Of a DNA stretch of 35,480 nt, positions 7,152-13,756 are shown in pieces. Position numbers and translations under genes: made by a program. The notes beneath the pieces are model-generated. The model saw only the letters and a program-made list of their open reading frames with translations, had not been told where the DNA came from and made no database searches. This DNA is from a virus. Numbering within the stretch: position 1 is the stretch's first letter; each line of letters opens with the position of its first letter. Location of the stretch: positions 1-35,480 of IMG/VR virus record IMGVR_UViG_3300048091_000093; one strand, written 5' to 3'.

Positions 7152-7264
7152 CACAGTACCTGCTCAAGAACGCCCTGCAGGACGATCAGCGCGCCAATGG
7201 CGGAAAACATCACACCTGGGTGCTGCTCGCACCAGTCCATGCGATAGAAAAGTAGGAAGCGCAT
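7151..7264 (-). CDS. 37-aa hydrophobic microprotein, first gene of the leftward operon
   Basis: A 37-aa frame starting ATGCGCTTCC, with GGAGAG four bases upstream of the start. The product begins MRFLLFYRMDWCEQHPG and continues into VMFSAIGALIVLQGVLEQVL, a stretch long and hydrophobic enough for one membrane segment. The stop TGA overlaps the next start. It is the first gene after the leftward promoter, so it would be the earliest product of the PRTRC operon. Small membrane microproteins in this position can act on the host envelope or on superinfection, but there is no direct evidence here. Confidence 0.55.
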   Translation of the reverse strand: MRFLLFYRMDWCEQHPGVMFSAIGALIVLQGVLEQVL

Positions 7265-7318
7265 CGTTCTCTCCTGTTGGCGGCTCGGCGGGTGCTGAGC
7301 TCGCTGCGATGGGAGAAT

Positions 7319-7346
7319 CCTATAGCGTTTCGCTAAATATGGTCAA
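7319..7346 (-). promoter_or_regulatory. Leftward early promoter (PL-like) of the PRTRC operon
   Basis: On the minus strand the -35 is TTGACC (7341-7346), followed by a 16-bp spacer and a -10 of TATAGG (7319-7324). The predicted start is near 7312, upstream of the first ribosome binding site. It is almost superimposable on the rightward promoter at 8907-8934, which has the same -35, spacer length and operator position. Operator OL1 covers the spacer and -10, so repressor binding would exclude RNA polymerase. Confidence 0.8.
7323..7335. promoter_or_regulatory. Repressor operator OL1
   Basis: Perfect 13-bp inverted repeat TAGCGTTTCGCTA (half-sites TAGCG and CGCTA around a 3-bp centre). It overlaps the -10 and spacer of the leftward promoter. 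The same half-sites occur in the three operators beside the repressor gene. Confidence 0.82.
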
Positions 7347-7356
7347 GGATTATTTA

Positions 7357-7369
7357 TAGCGATGCGCTA
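7357..7369. promoter_or_regulatory. Repressor operator OL2
   Basis: 13-bp inverted repeat TAGCGATGCGCTA, upstream of the -35 of the leftward promoter and 34 bp (centre to centre) from OL1. It has both perfect half-sites. The distance from OL1 differs from the 24-bp spacing seen at the right-hand operators. Confidence 0.78.
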
Positions 7370-7432
7370 AATTTTTTGCTAAAGTGCGTAGGCGCCTGAA
7401 CACCTCGAGCGCGTCGGCCCGGCGTCTGGGTG

Positions 7433-7454
7433 AAAAAAAACCCGCGTGCGCGGG
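7433..7454 (-). terminator. Rho-independent terminator of the repressor-side transcript
   Basis: On the minus strand CCCGCGCACGCGGG is followed by eight T. It lies 27 bp past the stop codon of the 105-aa gene. It separates the repressor transcript from the leftward PRTRC operon and would stop read-through into PL. Confidence 0.85.
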
Positions 7455-7480
7455 CAGGGAGGATGGGATGGAAGCTACAG

Positions 7481-7798
7481 CTACTCAGGCTTACGATGAT
7501 GCTTTTGAGCGATACCGCACACTTCGCGGAGATAGGCTTGTGCGACTTGCAGACCTTGCAGGCGTTCCTCATTGTTCGCCTGGAAGACTTCGGCAGCTTC
7601 AAGGCGGGCCATGTGCTCCCGGAGCTGTACTGCCAAAAGATCAGGATCCGGATGTGCCGCAATCAAGGCGGTAATTGCAGCGCGAAATGCGTTTGATTCT
7701 CCAATTTCATGCTGGTGTATTTTCGCGTATTCCAGAAAATTTATTTTTAAAGCCACCAGTTCTTTCTCGAGCTTCTCAATCCGGTCGTCATTCGACAT
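7481..7798 (-). CDS. Hypothetical coiled-coil protein, 105 aa
   Basis: 105 aa, with AGGAAGTGAC just before the ATG. The N-terminus (MSNDDRIEKLEKELVALKIN) has a clear heptad pattern and the whole product is helical, with a second hydrophilic helix near the end. No catalytic motif is seen. It is the last gene of the transcript that starts with the repressor and ends at the terminator at 7433. Its position in the lysogeny transcript suggests that it is expressed in the lysogen (inference). Flanking DNA is less GC-rich than the structural region. Confidence 0.65.
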   Translation of the reverse strand: MSNDDRIEKLEKELVALKINFLEYAKIHQHEIGESNAFRAAITALIAAHPDPDLLAVQLREHMARLEAAEVFQANNEERLQGLQVAQAYLREVCGIAQKHHRKPE

Positions 7799-7837
7799 GT
7801 CACTTCCTATCTAATTCCGCGTCGAGCGGAAATTATT

Positions 7838-8104
7838 TTATGAGCACTTGAAATAGAGCGTGGACTGAGGGATCTTCCCAAGGGCGCGCGGCACATCTTC
7901 ACTGTTTAGTACCTCGAACTTCTGGCCTTTCTTCCCGCAAAAATCAGACGCGTCTTTCAAGTTCGCTGCCTTCAGCGAGCCCAACGCGCCGGCAATACCA
8001 CCATCTTGGCGCGACACCATATAAGAATCGACACCGCTCGGAATAACGCCAGTTTGAGAAGCGCAGCCGGATACAATAAATCCTAAAAATAATATTTTTT
8101 TCAA
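7838..8104 (-). CDS. Predicted lipoprotein, 88 aa
   Basis: 88 aa with a signal peptide MKKILFLGFIVSGCAS whose Cys14 lies in a lipobox-like VSGC sequence, so a mature lipoprotein is expected. The mature part is short and polar, with paired cysteines (FCGKKG and the C-terminal FKCS) that may form a disulphide in the periplasm. It lies 12 bp downstream of the repressor in the same direction. Expression from the lysogen is likely, and lipoproteins in this position can alter the host envelope (lysogenic conversion or exclusion), but no specific function is recognised. Confidence 0.72.
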   Translation of the reverse strand: MKKILFLGFIVSGCASQTGVIPSGVDSYMVSRQDGGIAGALGSLKAANLKDASDFCGKKGQKFEVLNSEDVPRALGKIPQSTLYFKCS

Positions 8105-8116
8105 TTTCTCATCCTG

Positions 8117-8857
8117 TTATATATGCGTGCTTTCTTTACGAACCACTCGGCCGATCACAATGCACTCGGCGCCCTTGCATAACTGGCGGTGATACTTACG
8201 CTGATCCGCATTATCTGAAGTCAGCCACCACTGGCCAGCATCGCGCAGCATTCGCTTTACGACCGCCTCGCCCTCGTAATTCACGACATAGACGACACCG
8301 GATACCAGCTGCGTATCGCGGGTGTTCACGACGATCACGTCACCGTCGTACAAGGCGGGTTCCATGCTGTCGCCGCGGACGGTGGTCGATACCAACGCAT
8401 CTTTGCTAAGCCCTTCTTTCAGCATCCACTTAGTAGGGACTCCCTGAGTTTCGCCATCGTAGTGCTCTGGCTCTACCTGGAAACCAGTAATGCCGGCCTG
8501 CACCTTGATCTTTACCCTTCTGATCTGGGTCATGCTCGGATCATCTTGATCGGCCGCGTGCACAGGCTTCGCGCTTGGCAGCAAGTGAAGAATGTTCTGG
8601 GGCACACCCCCTGTCTCTCGCTGCTCACGAGGGACATCCATCCACCCTGGCTGCTCACCGACTGCGGCCTCGATGCGACGCGCCATGTCGTCACCCATGG
8701 TTTTAGGAGTGCCTGACTTACTGTCTGGAGTTCGGTTCTTGATCTGGCTGAGGTAAGCAGCCGATGTCTTCGCCAACTCGGCGAGCTTAGCCGCCGACCC
8801 TGCGCGTTCGATCGCGATCAACAAGTTCTGCCGACGGACTTCATCATTTGTTTGCAT
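8117..8857 (-). CDS. Phage repressor, S24/LexA-like (CI-type)
   Basis: 246 aa from the ATG at 8857. The N-terminal helix-turn-helix is near residues 23-40 (AAKLAELAKTSAAYLSQIKN). The C-terminal half is an S24 peptidase domain: an Ala121-Gly122 cleavage pair in VQAGITGF, catalytic Ser164 in RGDSMEPALYDGD and Lys201 in EAVVKRM. This predicts RecA-stimulated self-cleavage and SOS induction. A frame upstream of 8857 stays open to 8953, but it runs through the operators and promoters, so it is rejected as coding. The in-frame ATG at 8875 is also less likely because it lies within the operator zone and has no better ribosome binding site. It should bind the five TAGCG-n3-CGCTA operators. Confidence 0.92.
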   Translation of the reverse strand: MQTNDEVRRQNLLIAIERAGSAAKLAELAKTSAAYLSQIKNRTPDSKSGTPKTMGDDMARRIEAAVGEQPGWMDVPREQRETGGVPQNILHLLPSAKPVHAADQDDPSMTQIRRVKIKVQAGITGFQVEPEHYDGETQGVPTKWMLKEGLSKDALVSTTVRGDSMEPALYDGDVIVVNTRDTQLVSGVVYVVNYEGEAVVKRMLRDAGQWWLTSDNADQRKYHRQLCKGAECIVIGRVVRKESTHI

Positions 8858-8865
8858 CCGAGCAT

Positions 8866-8894
8866 TAAATAGCATCGCGCTAAAGTTTGAAATA
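8866..8894 (-). promoter_or_regulatory. Repressor maintenance promoter (PRM-like)
   Basis: A -10 of TATTTA (8866-8871, minus strand) lies about 8 bp before the repressor ATG. The matching -35 around 8889-8894 (TATTTC) is poor, as expected for a promoter needing activation by repressor bound next to it. If correct, transcription would start almost at the ATG, making a leaderless mRNA. The -10 is overlapped by operator OR3. Confidence 0.45.
8870..8882. promoter_or_regulatory. Repressor operator OR3
   Basis: TAGCATCGCGCTA, one mismatch in the left half-site. It overlaps the -10 of the repressor's own promoter. Its centre is exactly 24 bp from OR2. Confidence 0.72.
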
Positions 8895-8906
8895 TGCGAT
8901 TCGCTA
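8894..8906. promoter_or_regulatory. Repressor operator OR2
   Basis: ATGCGATTCGCTA, right half-site perfect and left half-site with two mismatches. It abuts the -35 of the rightward promoter (8907). Its centre lies 24 bp from both OR1 and OR3, a spacing compatible with cooperative dimers on nearly the same face of the helix. Confidence 0.7.
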
Positions 8907-8934
8907 TTGACCTGATTTAGCGATTCGCTATATT
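8907..8934 (+). promoter_or_regulatory. Rightward early promoter (PR-like)
   Basis: TTGACC (8907-8912), 16-bp spacer, TATATT (8929-8934). It faces the Cro-like gene, with a predicted start at about 8941, only two bases before the ATG at 8943. OR1 covers the spacer and -10. Its layout is the same as that of the PL-like promoter of the PRTRC operon. Confidence 0.82.
8918..8930. promoter_or_regulatory. Repressor operator OR1
   Basis: Perfect inverted repeat TAGCGATTCGCTA, overlapping the spacer and -10 of the rightward promoter. Both half-sites match those of OL1 and OL2. Confidence 0.82.
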
Positions 8935-8942
8935 CTTCAGCC

Positions 8943-9185
8943 ATGGACATCAAAACTTACCTCTCTCAAGAACGCGGCCGTCAAGCGGCATTGGCCAAGG
9001 CCATTGGCGCGCATGCCCCAGATGTAAGCCGCTGGGCCGACGGAACCAGGCCAATCCCGGTTATCTACGGTGCGGCCATCGAGACAGCGACGGGCGGGCT
9101 TGTCACCCGCCGCGAGATGTTCCCCGACGACTGGCAGCGCATTTGGCCCGAGCTCGCTGCCTATCCCGAATCCCAGCCGCAGTAA
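8943..9185 (+). CDS. Cro-like (YdaS-type) transcriptional regulator
   Basis: 80 aa with a helix-turn-helix at about residues 12-34 (GRQAALAKAIGAHAPDVSRW), followed by short helices. It resembles small YdaS/Cro-type antirepressors that start the rightward operon of lambdoid phages. It is divergent from the S24 repressor, so it should compete for the same operators and favour lytic growth. No Shine-Dalgarno is seen and the predicted transcript starts next to the ATG, so leaderless translation is possible. The stop codon lies inside the loop of a terminator hairpin. Confidence 0.82.
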   Translation: MDIKTYLSQERGRQAALAKAIGAHAPDVSRWADGTRPIPVIYGAAIETATGGLVTRREMFPDDWQRIWPELAAYPESQPQ

Positions 9186-9199
9186 CCCTGCGGTTTTTT
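9177..9199 (+). terminator. Terminator overlapping the cro stop codon
   Basis: CCGCAG, loop TAACC, CTGCGG, then six T. The TAA stop of the Cro-like gene is in the loop. In the position of lambda tR1, it would limit expression of replication genes unless polymerase is antiterminated or starts again downstream. Confidence 0.78.
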
Positions 9200-9299
9200 C
9201 GTGCCTAAAAAATTGCACACAGGCAGTTGCTCTTGAGCCACTGCACCGGGTTACTTACTTGAAGCACCCCCTCGAGAACCACCCACAAGGAGAAGCACC

Positions 9300-9554
9300 A
9301 TGGCCACACGCACTATCGAAATCAAAGCCTTGCTCAGCGCTGACGAGTTCGTCGACTACGAGACCGAACGCGCTGCAGCGGACGTCAAGACCAGCCCGCT
9401 CATCCGCGCCTTTTTGAAAGTCTGGACGGCTGAACAGAAGCATAAGCGCACCCAGCAGCAGAGGGAATGGCCAGCTCATGGCCAGAACATGGCCATGTCG
9501 TTGCCAGGACGCCCCGCGCCTTACGAGCTCCAACTGCAACACTGCGGCGGCTAG
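9300..9554 (+). CDS. Hypothetical early protein, 84 aa
   Basis: 84 aa. AAGGAG lies seven bases before the ATG, a strong ribosome binding site. The N-terminal 55 residues contain a helix-rich segment (SADEFVDYETERAAADVKTS) and the C-terminal third is Gln/Pro-rich and probably disordered. No family is recognised. It is the first gene after the cro terminator in the rightward early operon. Confidence 0.6.
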   Translation: MATRTIEIKALLSADEFVDYETERAAADVKTSPLIRAFLKVWTAEQKHKRTQQQREWPAHGQNMAMSLPGRPAPYELQLQHCGG

Positions 9555-9566
9555 AACGAGGAACAC

Positions 9567-9746
9567 ATGCAAGAGCAGGCACAACCCAAGAACCCAGAAA
9601 ACGACAAGATCGGCACGGCGGCGCGCATCTGGCGCGCCATCGACAAAGAGGCGATCGCCAACAAGTCCGACCCGGCAAAGCGCGCGGCCGAGTACCGCGC
9701 ACGCCAGGAGCTCCGCAAGGTTGTCGACCAAGCGGGAGAGATGTAA
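9567..9746 (+). CDS. Small basic hypothetical protein, 59 aa
   Basis: 59 aa reading MQEQAQPKNPENDKIGTAAR at the start and ending in a helix with basic residues (EYRARQELRKVVDQAGEM). ACGAGG lies just upstream of the ATG. It sits between two rightward genes with short gaps on both sides, which supports it as a real gene. Probably helical; function unknown. Confidence 0.55.
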   Translation: MQEQAQPKNPENDKIGTAARIWRAIDKEAIANKSDPAKRAAEYRARQELRKVVDQAGEM

Positions 9747-9749
9747 CCG

Positions 9750-10154
9750 ATGAGGCCCCGCAAGAGCAGACAGGCCTACATGGGGCTGACCAGCCAGATC
9801 GAGGAGGCGTTGCAGCGCAAGCCGAGCACGATCCAGGAACTGTGCCAGGAGCTCGGCTTCAGTCGTCACGCTATCCATGTCAGGCTCATGTCCCTACTGC
9901 TCGCCGGCCGCTTCCATTACGTTGAAGCGGTGACCAGCGGGGGGCTTGGCCTCGCCCATGTATGGTTCCCGGGCCCCGCACCGAAAGAGCAGCTGGACGA
10001 GCTCCAGCGCAAACAGCTCGCACGCGCTGCCGTGCCGGACCGTGGGCCGATCTGCACGCCATGCCAGGTGACGACCCGTGCTTACCAGCCCGTCGATGAC
10101 CGCGATCCGCTGGTAGCGGCGCTGTTCGGTCCTGCGCGCCAGGCGGCCGCATGA
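9750..10154 (+). CDS. Winged-helix-like early protein, 134 aa
   Basis: 134 aa. Residues 13-75 look like a winged helix: helices in QIEEALQRKPSTIQELCQEL and SRHAIHVRLMSLLLAG, then a strand pair with FHYVEAV and LAHVWFPG. The remaining part is polar, with two cysteines (ICTPC) that may be structural. It starts four bases after the previous stop and overlaps the start of the replication gene (ATGA), so it is coupled to DNA replication functions. It could be a DNA-binding accessory or regulator; no named family is recognised. Confidence 0.65.
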   Translation: MRPRKSRQAYMGLTSQIEEALQRKPSTIQELCQELGFSRHAIHVRLMSLLLAGRFHYVEAVTSGGLGLAHVWFPGPAPKEQLDELQRKQLARAAVPDRGPICTPCQVTTRAYQPVDDRDPLVAALFGPARQAAA

Positions 10155-11212
10155 CCACGCCGCAAATCGAAAACGGCTTCACCATGATCGCGAACGAACT
10201 GCTCGAGACGATCCTCGGCGGCGGCTTCTCTCTCCACGAGCAGTCCGTGATCCTCACGGTCATCCGGAAAACCTATGGCTACGGCAAGAAGGAAGACGAC
10301 ATGTCGGCCGCGCAGATCGGCGCCATGTGCGGCGTCGCGCGCCAGCACGTGACGTCGGCGCTCAACGCACTGGCAGCACGCAATGTGATCAGCAAGCGGC
10401 CTGGCAGGTTCGGCATGGTCATCGGGATCCAGAAAGATCATCGCCGGTGGGTCTCGAAAGCGCAGCTCCGTGCGATGACAGATAGTCCAGATTCTGGACA
10501 GGGTAGTCCGGAAAATGGACATGTCCAGAATACGGACGCTGATAGTCCAGATTCTGGACAGGTCGATAGTCCAGAATCTGGACACACAAAAGAAAACCTT
10601 CCAAAAGAAAACCACCAAAAGAAAAAATCTTGCGCTCCGCAGGCGGACCGCGATTCGGACGATGACACCCCAGCAGGCCAAAAGGGCCGGGCCAAGACGG
10701 GTCTCACTGCCGAACTGCTGGACCGCTTCGAGCGCTTCTACGCCGCCTATCCGCTGAAGAAATCGCGCGGCACCGCCGAGAAGGCGTTCGCCAGGATCCG
10801 CCCCGACGAGGACCTGCTGGCCCAGATGCTGGCCGGCCTGGAGAGGCGCCGAGCGTCGGGCACCTGGCTCGACCCGAAATTCATCCCGTACCCGGCCAGC
10901 TGGCTGAACGCGCAGGGCTGGGTGGACGTGATCGAGGTCGAGTACTCGGCCGAGGCCTGCGCCGTGATCGATGCGTTCAACGAGCTGCTCGGCCCGCAGC
11001 TGGGTGAGGTGTCGGCGGCGATCTTCGTACCGGCCCGCGCCGCGCTGATCGCCGAGTTCCTGACGTTCTCGACCAAGGGCGACTTGGCGCGCCGCTACTT
11101 CACCTGGCTGCGCGACGACAACGACCTGCCGCCGAAGATCGGCTTCGACCGCCTCGTCGGCCGCCAAGGCTATGCCGACGCAATCGGCGGCAAATTTGTG
11201 AGGAAAGCATGA
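10151..11212 (+). CDS. Phage replication initiator, lambda O-like
   Basis: 353 aa. The N-terminal domain (residues 1-105) begins TTPQIENGFTMIANELLETI and continues into a winged helix-turn-helix (SAAQIGAMCGVARQHVTSAL), the typical phage replication protein O N-terminus that binds origin iterons. A polar middle (112-165) is encoded by the iteron DNA itself and reads as repeats of SPDSGQ and SPESGH. A C-terminal domain (about 190-353) is helical and should contact the helicase. The downstream gene is a DnaB-type helicase, overlapping by four bases. By analogy with lambda, protein binding to iterons inside its own gene opens the adjacent A-rich region. Confidence 0.88.
   Translation: MTTPQIENGFTMIANELLETILGGGFSLHEQSVILTVIRKTYGYGKKEDDMSAAQIGAMCGVARQHVTSALNALAARNVISKRPGRFGMVIGIQKDHRRWVSKAQLRAMTDSPDSGQGSPENGHVQNTDADSPDSGQVDSPESGHTKENLPKENHQKKKSCAPQADRDSDDDTPAGQKGRAKTGLTAELLDRFERFYAAYPLKKSRGTAEKAFARIRPDEDLLAQMLAGLERRRASGTWLDPKFIPYPASWLNAQGWVDVIEVEYSAEACAVIDAFNELLGPQLGEVSAAIFVPARAALIAEFLTFSTKGDLARRYFTWLRDDNDLPPKIGFDRLVGRQGYADAIGGKFVRKA
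10485..10583. repeat. Candidate replication origin: five palindromic iterons
   Basis: Five 15-bp elements of the form GTCC-n7-GGAC start at 10485, 10506, 10523, 10545 and 10569. Copies 1 and 4 are identical (GTCCAGATTCTGGAC), and the fifth differs at one base. The spacing is 17-24 bp. A run of A-rich DNA follows at 10585-10630 (AAAAGAAAACC-type repeats), which could serve as the unwinding element. The set lies inside the initiator gene, as in lambda ori. Confidence 0.75.
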
Positions 11213-12591
11213 CGAAGCAGCACGGCGCCGACAGCGCCGCACCCCACTCGATCGAGGCCGAGCAATCCGTCCTGGGCGCGCTCCTGCGCTTCAACGACGG
11301 CTTCGACCGGATCGGCGCCCTCGAGGCGAAGCATTTCTACCGGGAGGACCACCGCATCATCTTCGCGGAGATCGTGCGCATGATCTCGCGCGGCGAGCCG
11401 GCCGACGTGATGACCGTGTGGGCGGTGCTCGAGCGCCGCGGCGGCGCCGTCGTCGACGGCATCGGCGAGTACCTCAACCGGCTCGCGCAGACGGTGCCCA
11501 GCGCCGCCAGCATCGGCCACTACGCCGGCATCGTGGTCGACCGCGCCCTGCTGCGCGCGACGCTGCACGTTGCCGATTCCATCAACGGCCTGGCGCTGAA
11601 CCCGAAGGGGAAGAGCGCCGACGAGGTGCTGGACGCGATGCAGTCGATGGTGACCACGCTGGCCGAGCGCCGCGTGCGCAATGAGCCGAAGATGATCCGC
11701 GACATCCTGGTCGACTTCATTGACGGCGTGACCAAGAGGGCCGAAGGCCTGGTGAACGCCATCCCGACCGGCATCCCGAGCGTGGATCGCCTGTTCAACG
11801 GCGGACTCCGGCCCGGGCAGCTGGTCATCGTCGCCGGCCGGCCATCGATGGGCAAGACCGCGCTGACCAGCGACGTCGGCCTGAACATCGCGGCCGACCA
11901 CAGCGTGCTGAACTTCAGCATGGAGATGGAAAGCCAGGAGATCGCCGGCCGCGCGCTGGCGAACCGGGGCCGGGTGTCACTGGCCACCGTCATGGGCCGC
12001 ATCCCGGACGACGACGATGCCGCCTGGGCCGGCGTCACGGCGGGCTGCATCAAGCTCGATGCGCTCAAGTTCGCGATCGACGACACGCCCGCGATCTCGC
12101 TACTCGAGCTGCGCATGAAGGCGAAGGCCTGGAAGCGCCGGCACGGCCTGCACGTGATCATCGTCGACTACCTGGGCCTGATGTCCGGCGGCGACGGGGA
12201 AAAGCGGCACGAGCAGATCGGGTCCTACTCGCGCGGCCTGAAGGCGCTGGCAAAGGAGCTCGGCGTCGCGGTGATCGCGCTGGCCCAGCTGAACCGCAAG
12301 GTCGAGGAACGTCCGGACCGGCGCCCGGTGCTGTCCGACCTGCGCGACTCGGGAGAGATCGAGCAGGACGCCGACATCGTGATGCTCGTGCACCGTCCCG
12401 AAATGTATGACCCAGAAAATCAGGACCTGCGCGGCTATGCCGAGGTGCTGGTCCGCAAACACCGCAGCGGTGCGCTCGGCGACATCCCCCTGATGTTCGA
12501 CGGTCCCACCTGCAGCTTTTCAGATTGGTCCGGCCCCGCGCCATCGGCGCCAGGCGGCAAAGGACGTAGCCACTCGAGGTTCGACGGATGA
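11209..12591 (+). CDS. Replicative DNA helicase, DnaB-like
   Basis: 460 aa. The N-terminal DnaB domain (residues 12-110) begins with PHSIEAEQSVLGALL. The RecA-like core has Walker A GRPSMGKT (210-217), a helical region and a Walker B region ending VIIVDYLGLM, and further on LSDLRDSGEIEQDADIV, the DnaB arginine-finger region. Full length and motifs are intact, so it should form the hexameric replication helicase loaded by the O-like initiator. No separate loader is seen. It overlaps both neighbours by four bases, making initiator, helicase and integrase one coupled group. Confidence 0.92.
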   Translation: MTKQHGADSAAPHSIEAEQSVLGALLRFNDGFDRIGALEAKHFYREDHRIIFAEIVRMISRGEPADVMTVWAVLERRGGAVVDGIGEYLNRLAQTVPSAASIGHYAGIVVDRALLRATLHVADSINGLALNPKGKSADEVLDAMQSMVTTLAERRVRNEPKMIRDILVDFIDGVTKRAEGLVNAIPTGIPSVDRLFNGGLRPGQLVIVAGRPSMGKTALTSDVGLNIAADHSVLNFSMEMESQEIAGRALANRGRVSLATVMGRIPDDDDAAWAGVTAGCIKLDALKFAIDDTPAISLLELRMKAKAWKRRHGLHVIIVDYLGLMSGGDGEKRHEQIGSYSRGLKALAKELGVAVIALAQLNRKVEERPDRRPVLSDLRDSGEIEQDADIVMLVHRPEMYDPENQDLRGYAEVLVRKHRSGALGDIPLMFDGPTCSFSDWSGPAPSAPGGKGRSHSRFDG

Positions 12592-13643
12592 GCGCAACAG
12601 TTTTCAAGAAGGGCCGGGTGTACCACTTCCGCTTCCAGGTCGGCGGCGCGCGCGTGCAGCGCAGCACCAGGATGACCAGCAAGGGCAAGGCCGAGACTAT
12701 CGCCCAGCGTGAGTACGACGCCGCGGTGGTGCGCGCCAACGGCGGCGAGCCAGTACCGACCCTGGACGAGCTGGCGGGCATGTGGGTAGTTGTCCACAGG
12801 CCGGTGGCGAGCGAAGCGCACATCCGAAGCGTCGAGACGTTCCGGCGCCTGCATATGTACGACCTGGGCGACAAGCCGATCGGGGGCATCACCACGAAGG
12901 ACGTCGAGCTGGCGCGCGGCGAGCACCTGAAGACGCATGCGCCGTCCAGTGCGAACCACTGGCTGCGGATCCTGAAGCTCCTGACCATGTGGGCCGTCAA
13001 GCGCGAGATCCTGGCGACCTCGCCCTGGCGCGTGAAGATGCTGAAGGTGCAGAAGAAGCCGCGGCCGTTCCTGCCGGTCGACGTGGCCAGGACCTGGTTC
13101 GATGCCGTCGACGAGGCCACGAAGCGCGCGCCCAGCGTTGGCACCGCGGTGCGCCTGATGTTCGGCCTGGGCCTGCGCGAGAGCGAGGCGGCGTCGGCGC
13201 GCTGGGAATGGATGGACTGGGAGCGTTCGACCTACACACCCGGGATCACCAAGGGCCGGGAGGCCGAGCCGATCCCGATGCCGGCATGGCTGCGCGACCA
13301 CCTCGAGCCGCTGCGCCAGGTGGAAGGGCTCATCGTGGCCAAGCCGAGCGGCCAGGCCTTCGCGCCCGGGTTCGCGCGCCAGGCCATGCGCCGTGCGAAC
13401 AAGGAGTGCTCGGTCCGGGGCATCACGCCGCACCGCCTGCGCGGAACGTTTGCAACGCTGCTGTCCGAGGCCGGGGTCCCGATCCAGACCATCCAGCGCG
13501 TGATGCGTCACAAGAGCCACGCGACCACGATGGGCTACCTCGAGAAGAACCTCGACACCGCCGCTCGTGCAGCTGACGTGATCGGCGAAAAAGTCGGATT
13601 CGGTGGCGCGAAAGTGGCGCGAGTCTTGGAAGAAAGCCTGTAA
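12588..13643 (+). CDS. int: Tyrosine recombinase (phage integrase)
   Basis: 351 aa. The N-terminal part (1-55) is an arm-binding-like domain, the core-binding domain spans about 57-155, and the catalytic domain about 160-335. Expected active-site residues are visible: Arg197 in GLGLRESEA, Lys223, His282 and Arg285 in PHRLRGTFAT, His308 in MRHKS and nucleophile Tyr317 in TTMGYLEK. It overlaps the DnaB-like gene by four bases and is in the middle of the window, about 22 kb from the tRNA-His gene. No excisionase gene is recognised next to it. Confidence 0.92.
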   Translation: MSATVFKKGRVYHFRFQVGGARVQRSTRMTSKGKAETIAQREYDAAVVRANGGEPVPTLDELAGMWVVVHRPVASEAHIRSVETFRRLHMYDLGDKPIGGITTKDVELARGEHLKTHAPSSANHWLRILKLLTMWAVKREILATSPWRVKMLKVQKKPRPFLPVDVARTWFDAVDEATKRAPSVGTAVRLMFGLGLRESEAASARWEWMDWERSTYTPGITKGREAEPIPMPAWLRDHLEPLRQVEGLIVAKPSGQAFAPGFARQAMRRANKECSVRGITPHRLRGTFATLLSEAGVPIQTIQRVMRHKSHATTMGYLEKNLDTAARAADVIGEKVGFGGAKVARVLEESL

Positions 13644-13756
13644 ATCCAAGGGTTTCAGATTATCAACAGTCATCGGGTATTTGCCAAACCGGCGCCCGGC
13701 GATCACCCAGCGCGAGAGCGCAACAACCGCAGTCCAACTTGAAAAGGAAGCAACAC

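Noticed and set aside
7807-7837. A hairpin (TTCCGC / GCGGAA) between the lipoprotein and the 105-aa gene as a terminator
   Set aside because: On the coding (minus) strand it lacks a following T run and would split genes with short spacing; it may be only a weak structure or processing site.
8858-8953. N-terminal extension of the repressor to an ATG at 8953
   Set aside because: The extension runs through three operators and both divergent promoters, and the helix-turn-helix begins normally after the ATG at 8857.
12435-13706. A 423-aa minus-strand open frame opposite the integrase
   Set aside because: The plus strand encodes a tyrosine recombinase with all catalytic residues; the antisense product has no recognisable domain.
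13644-13756. attP directly downstream of the integrase
   Set aside because: I compared this stretch with the tRNA-His gene and its flank. Only a short, imperfect match to TTCAGATT-CAACA was seen on the opposite strand near 35330-35350, which is too weak to call a core.
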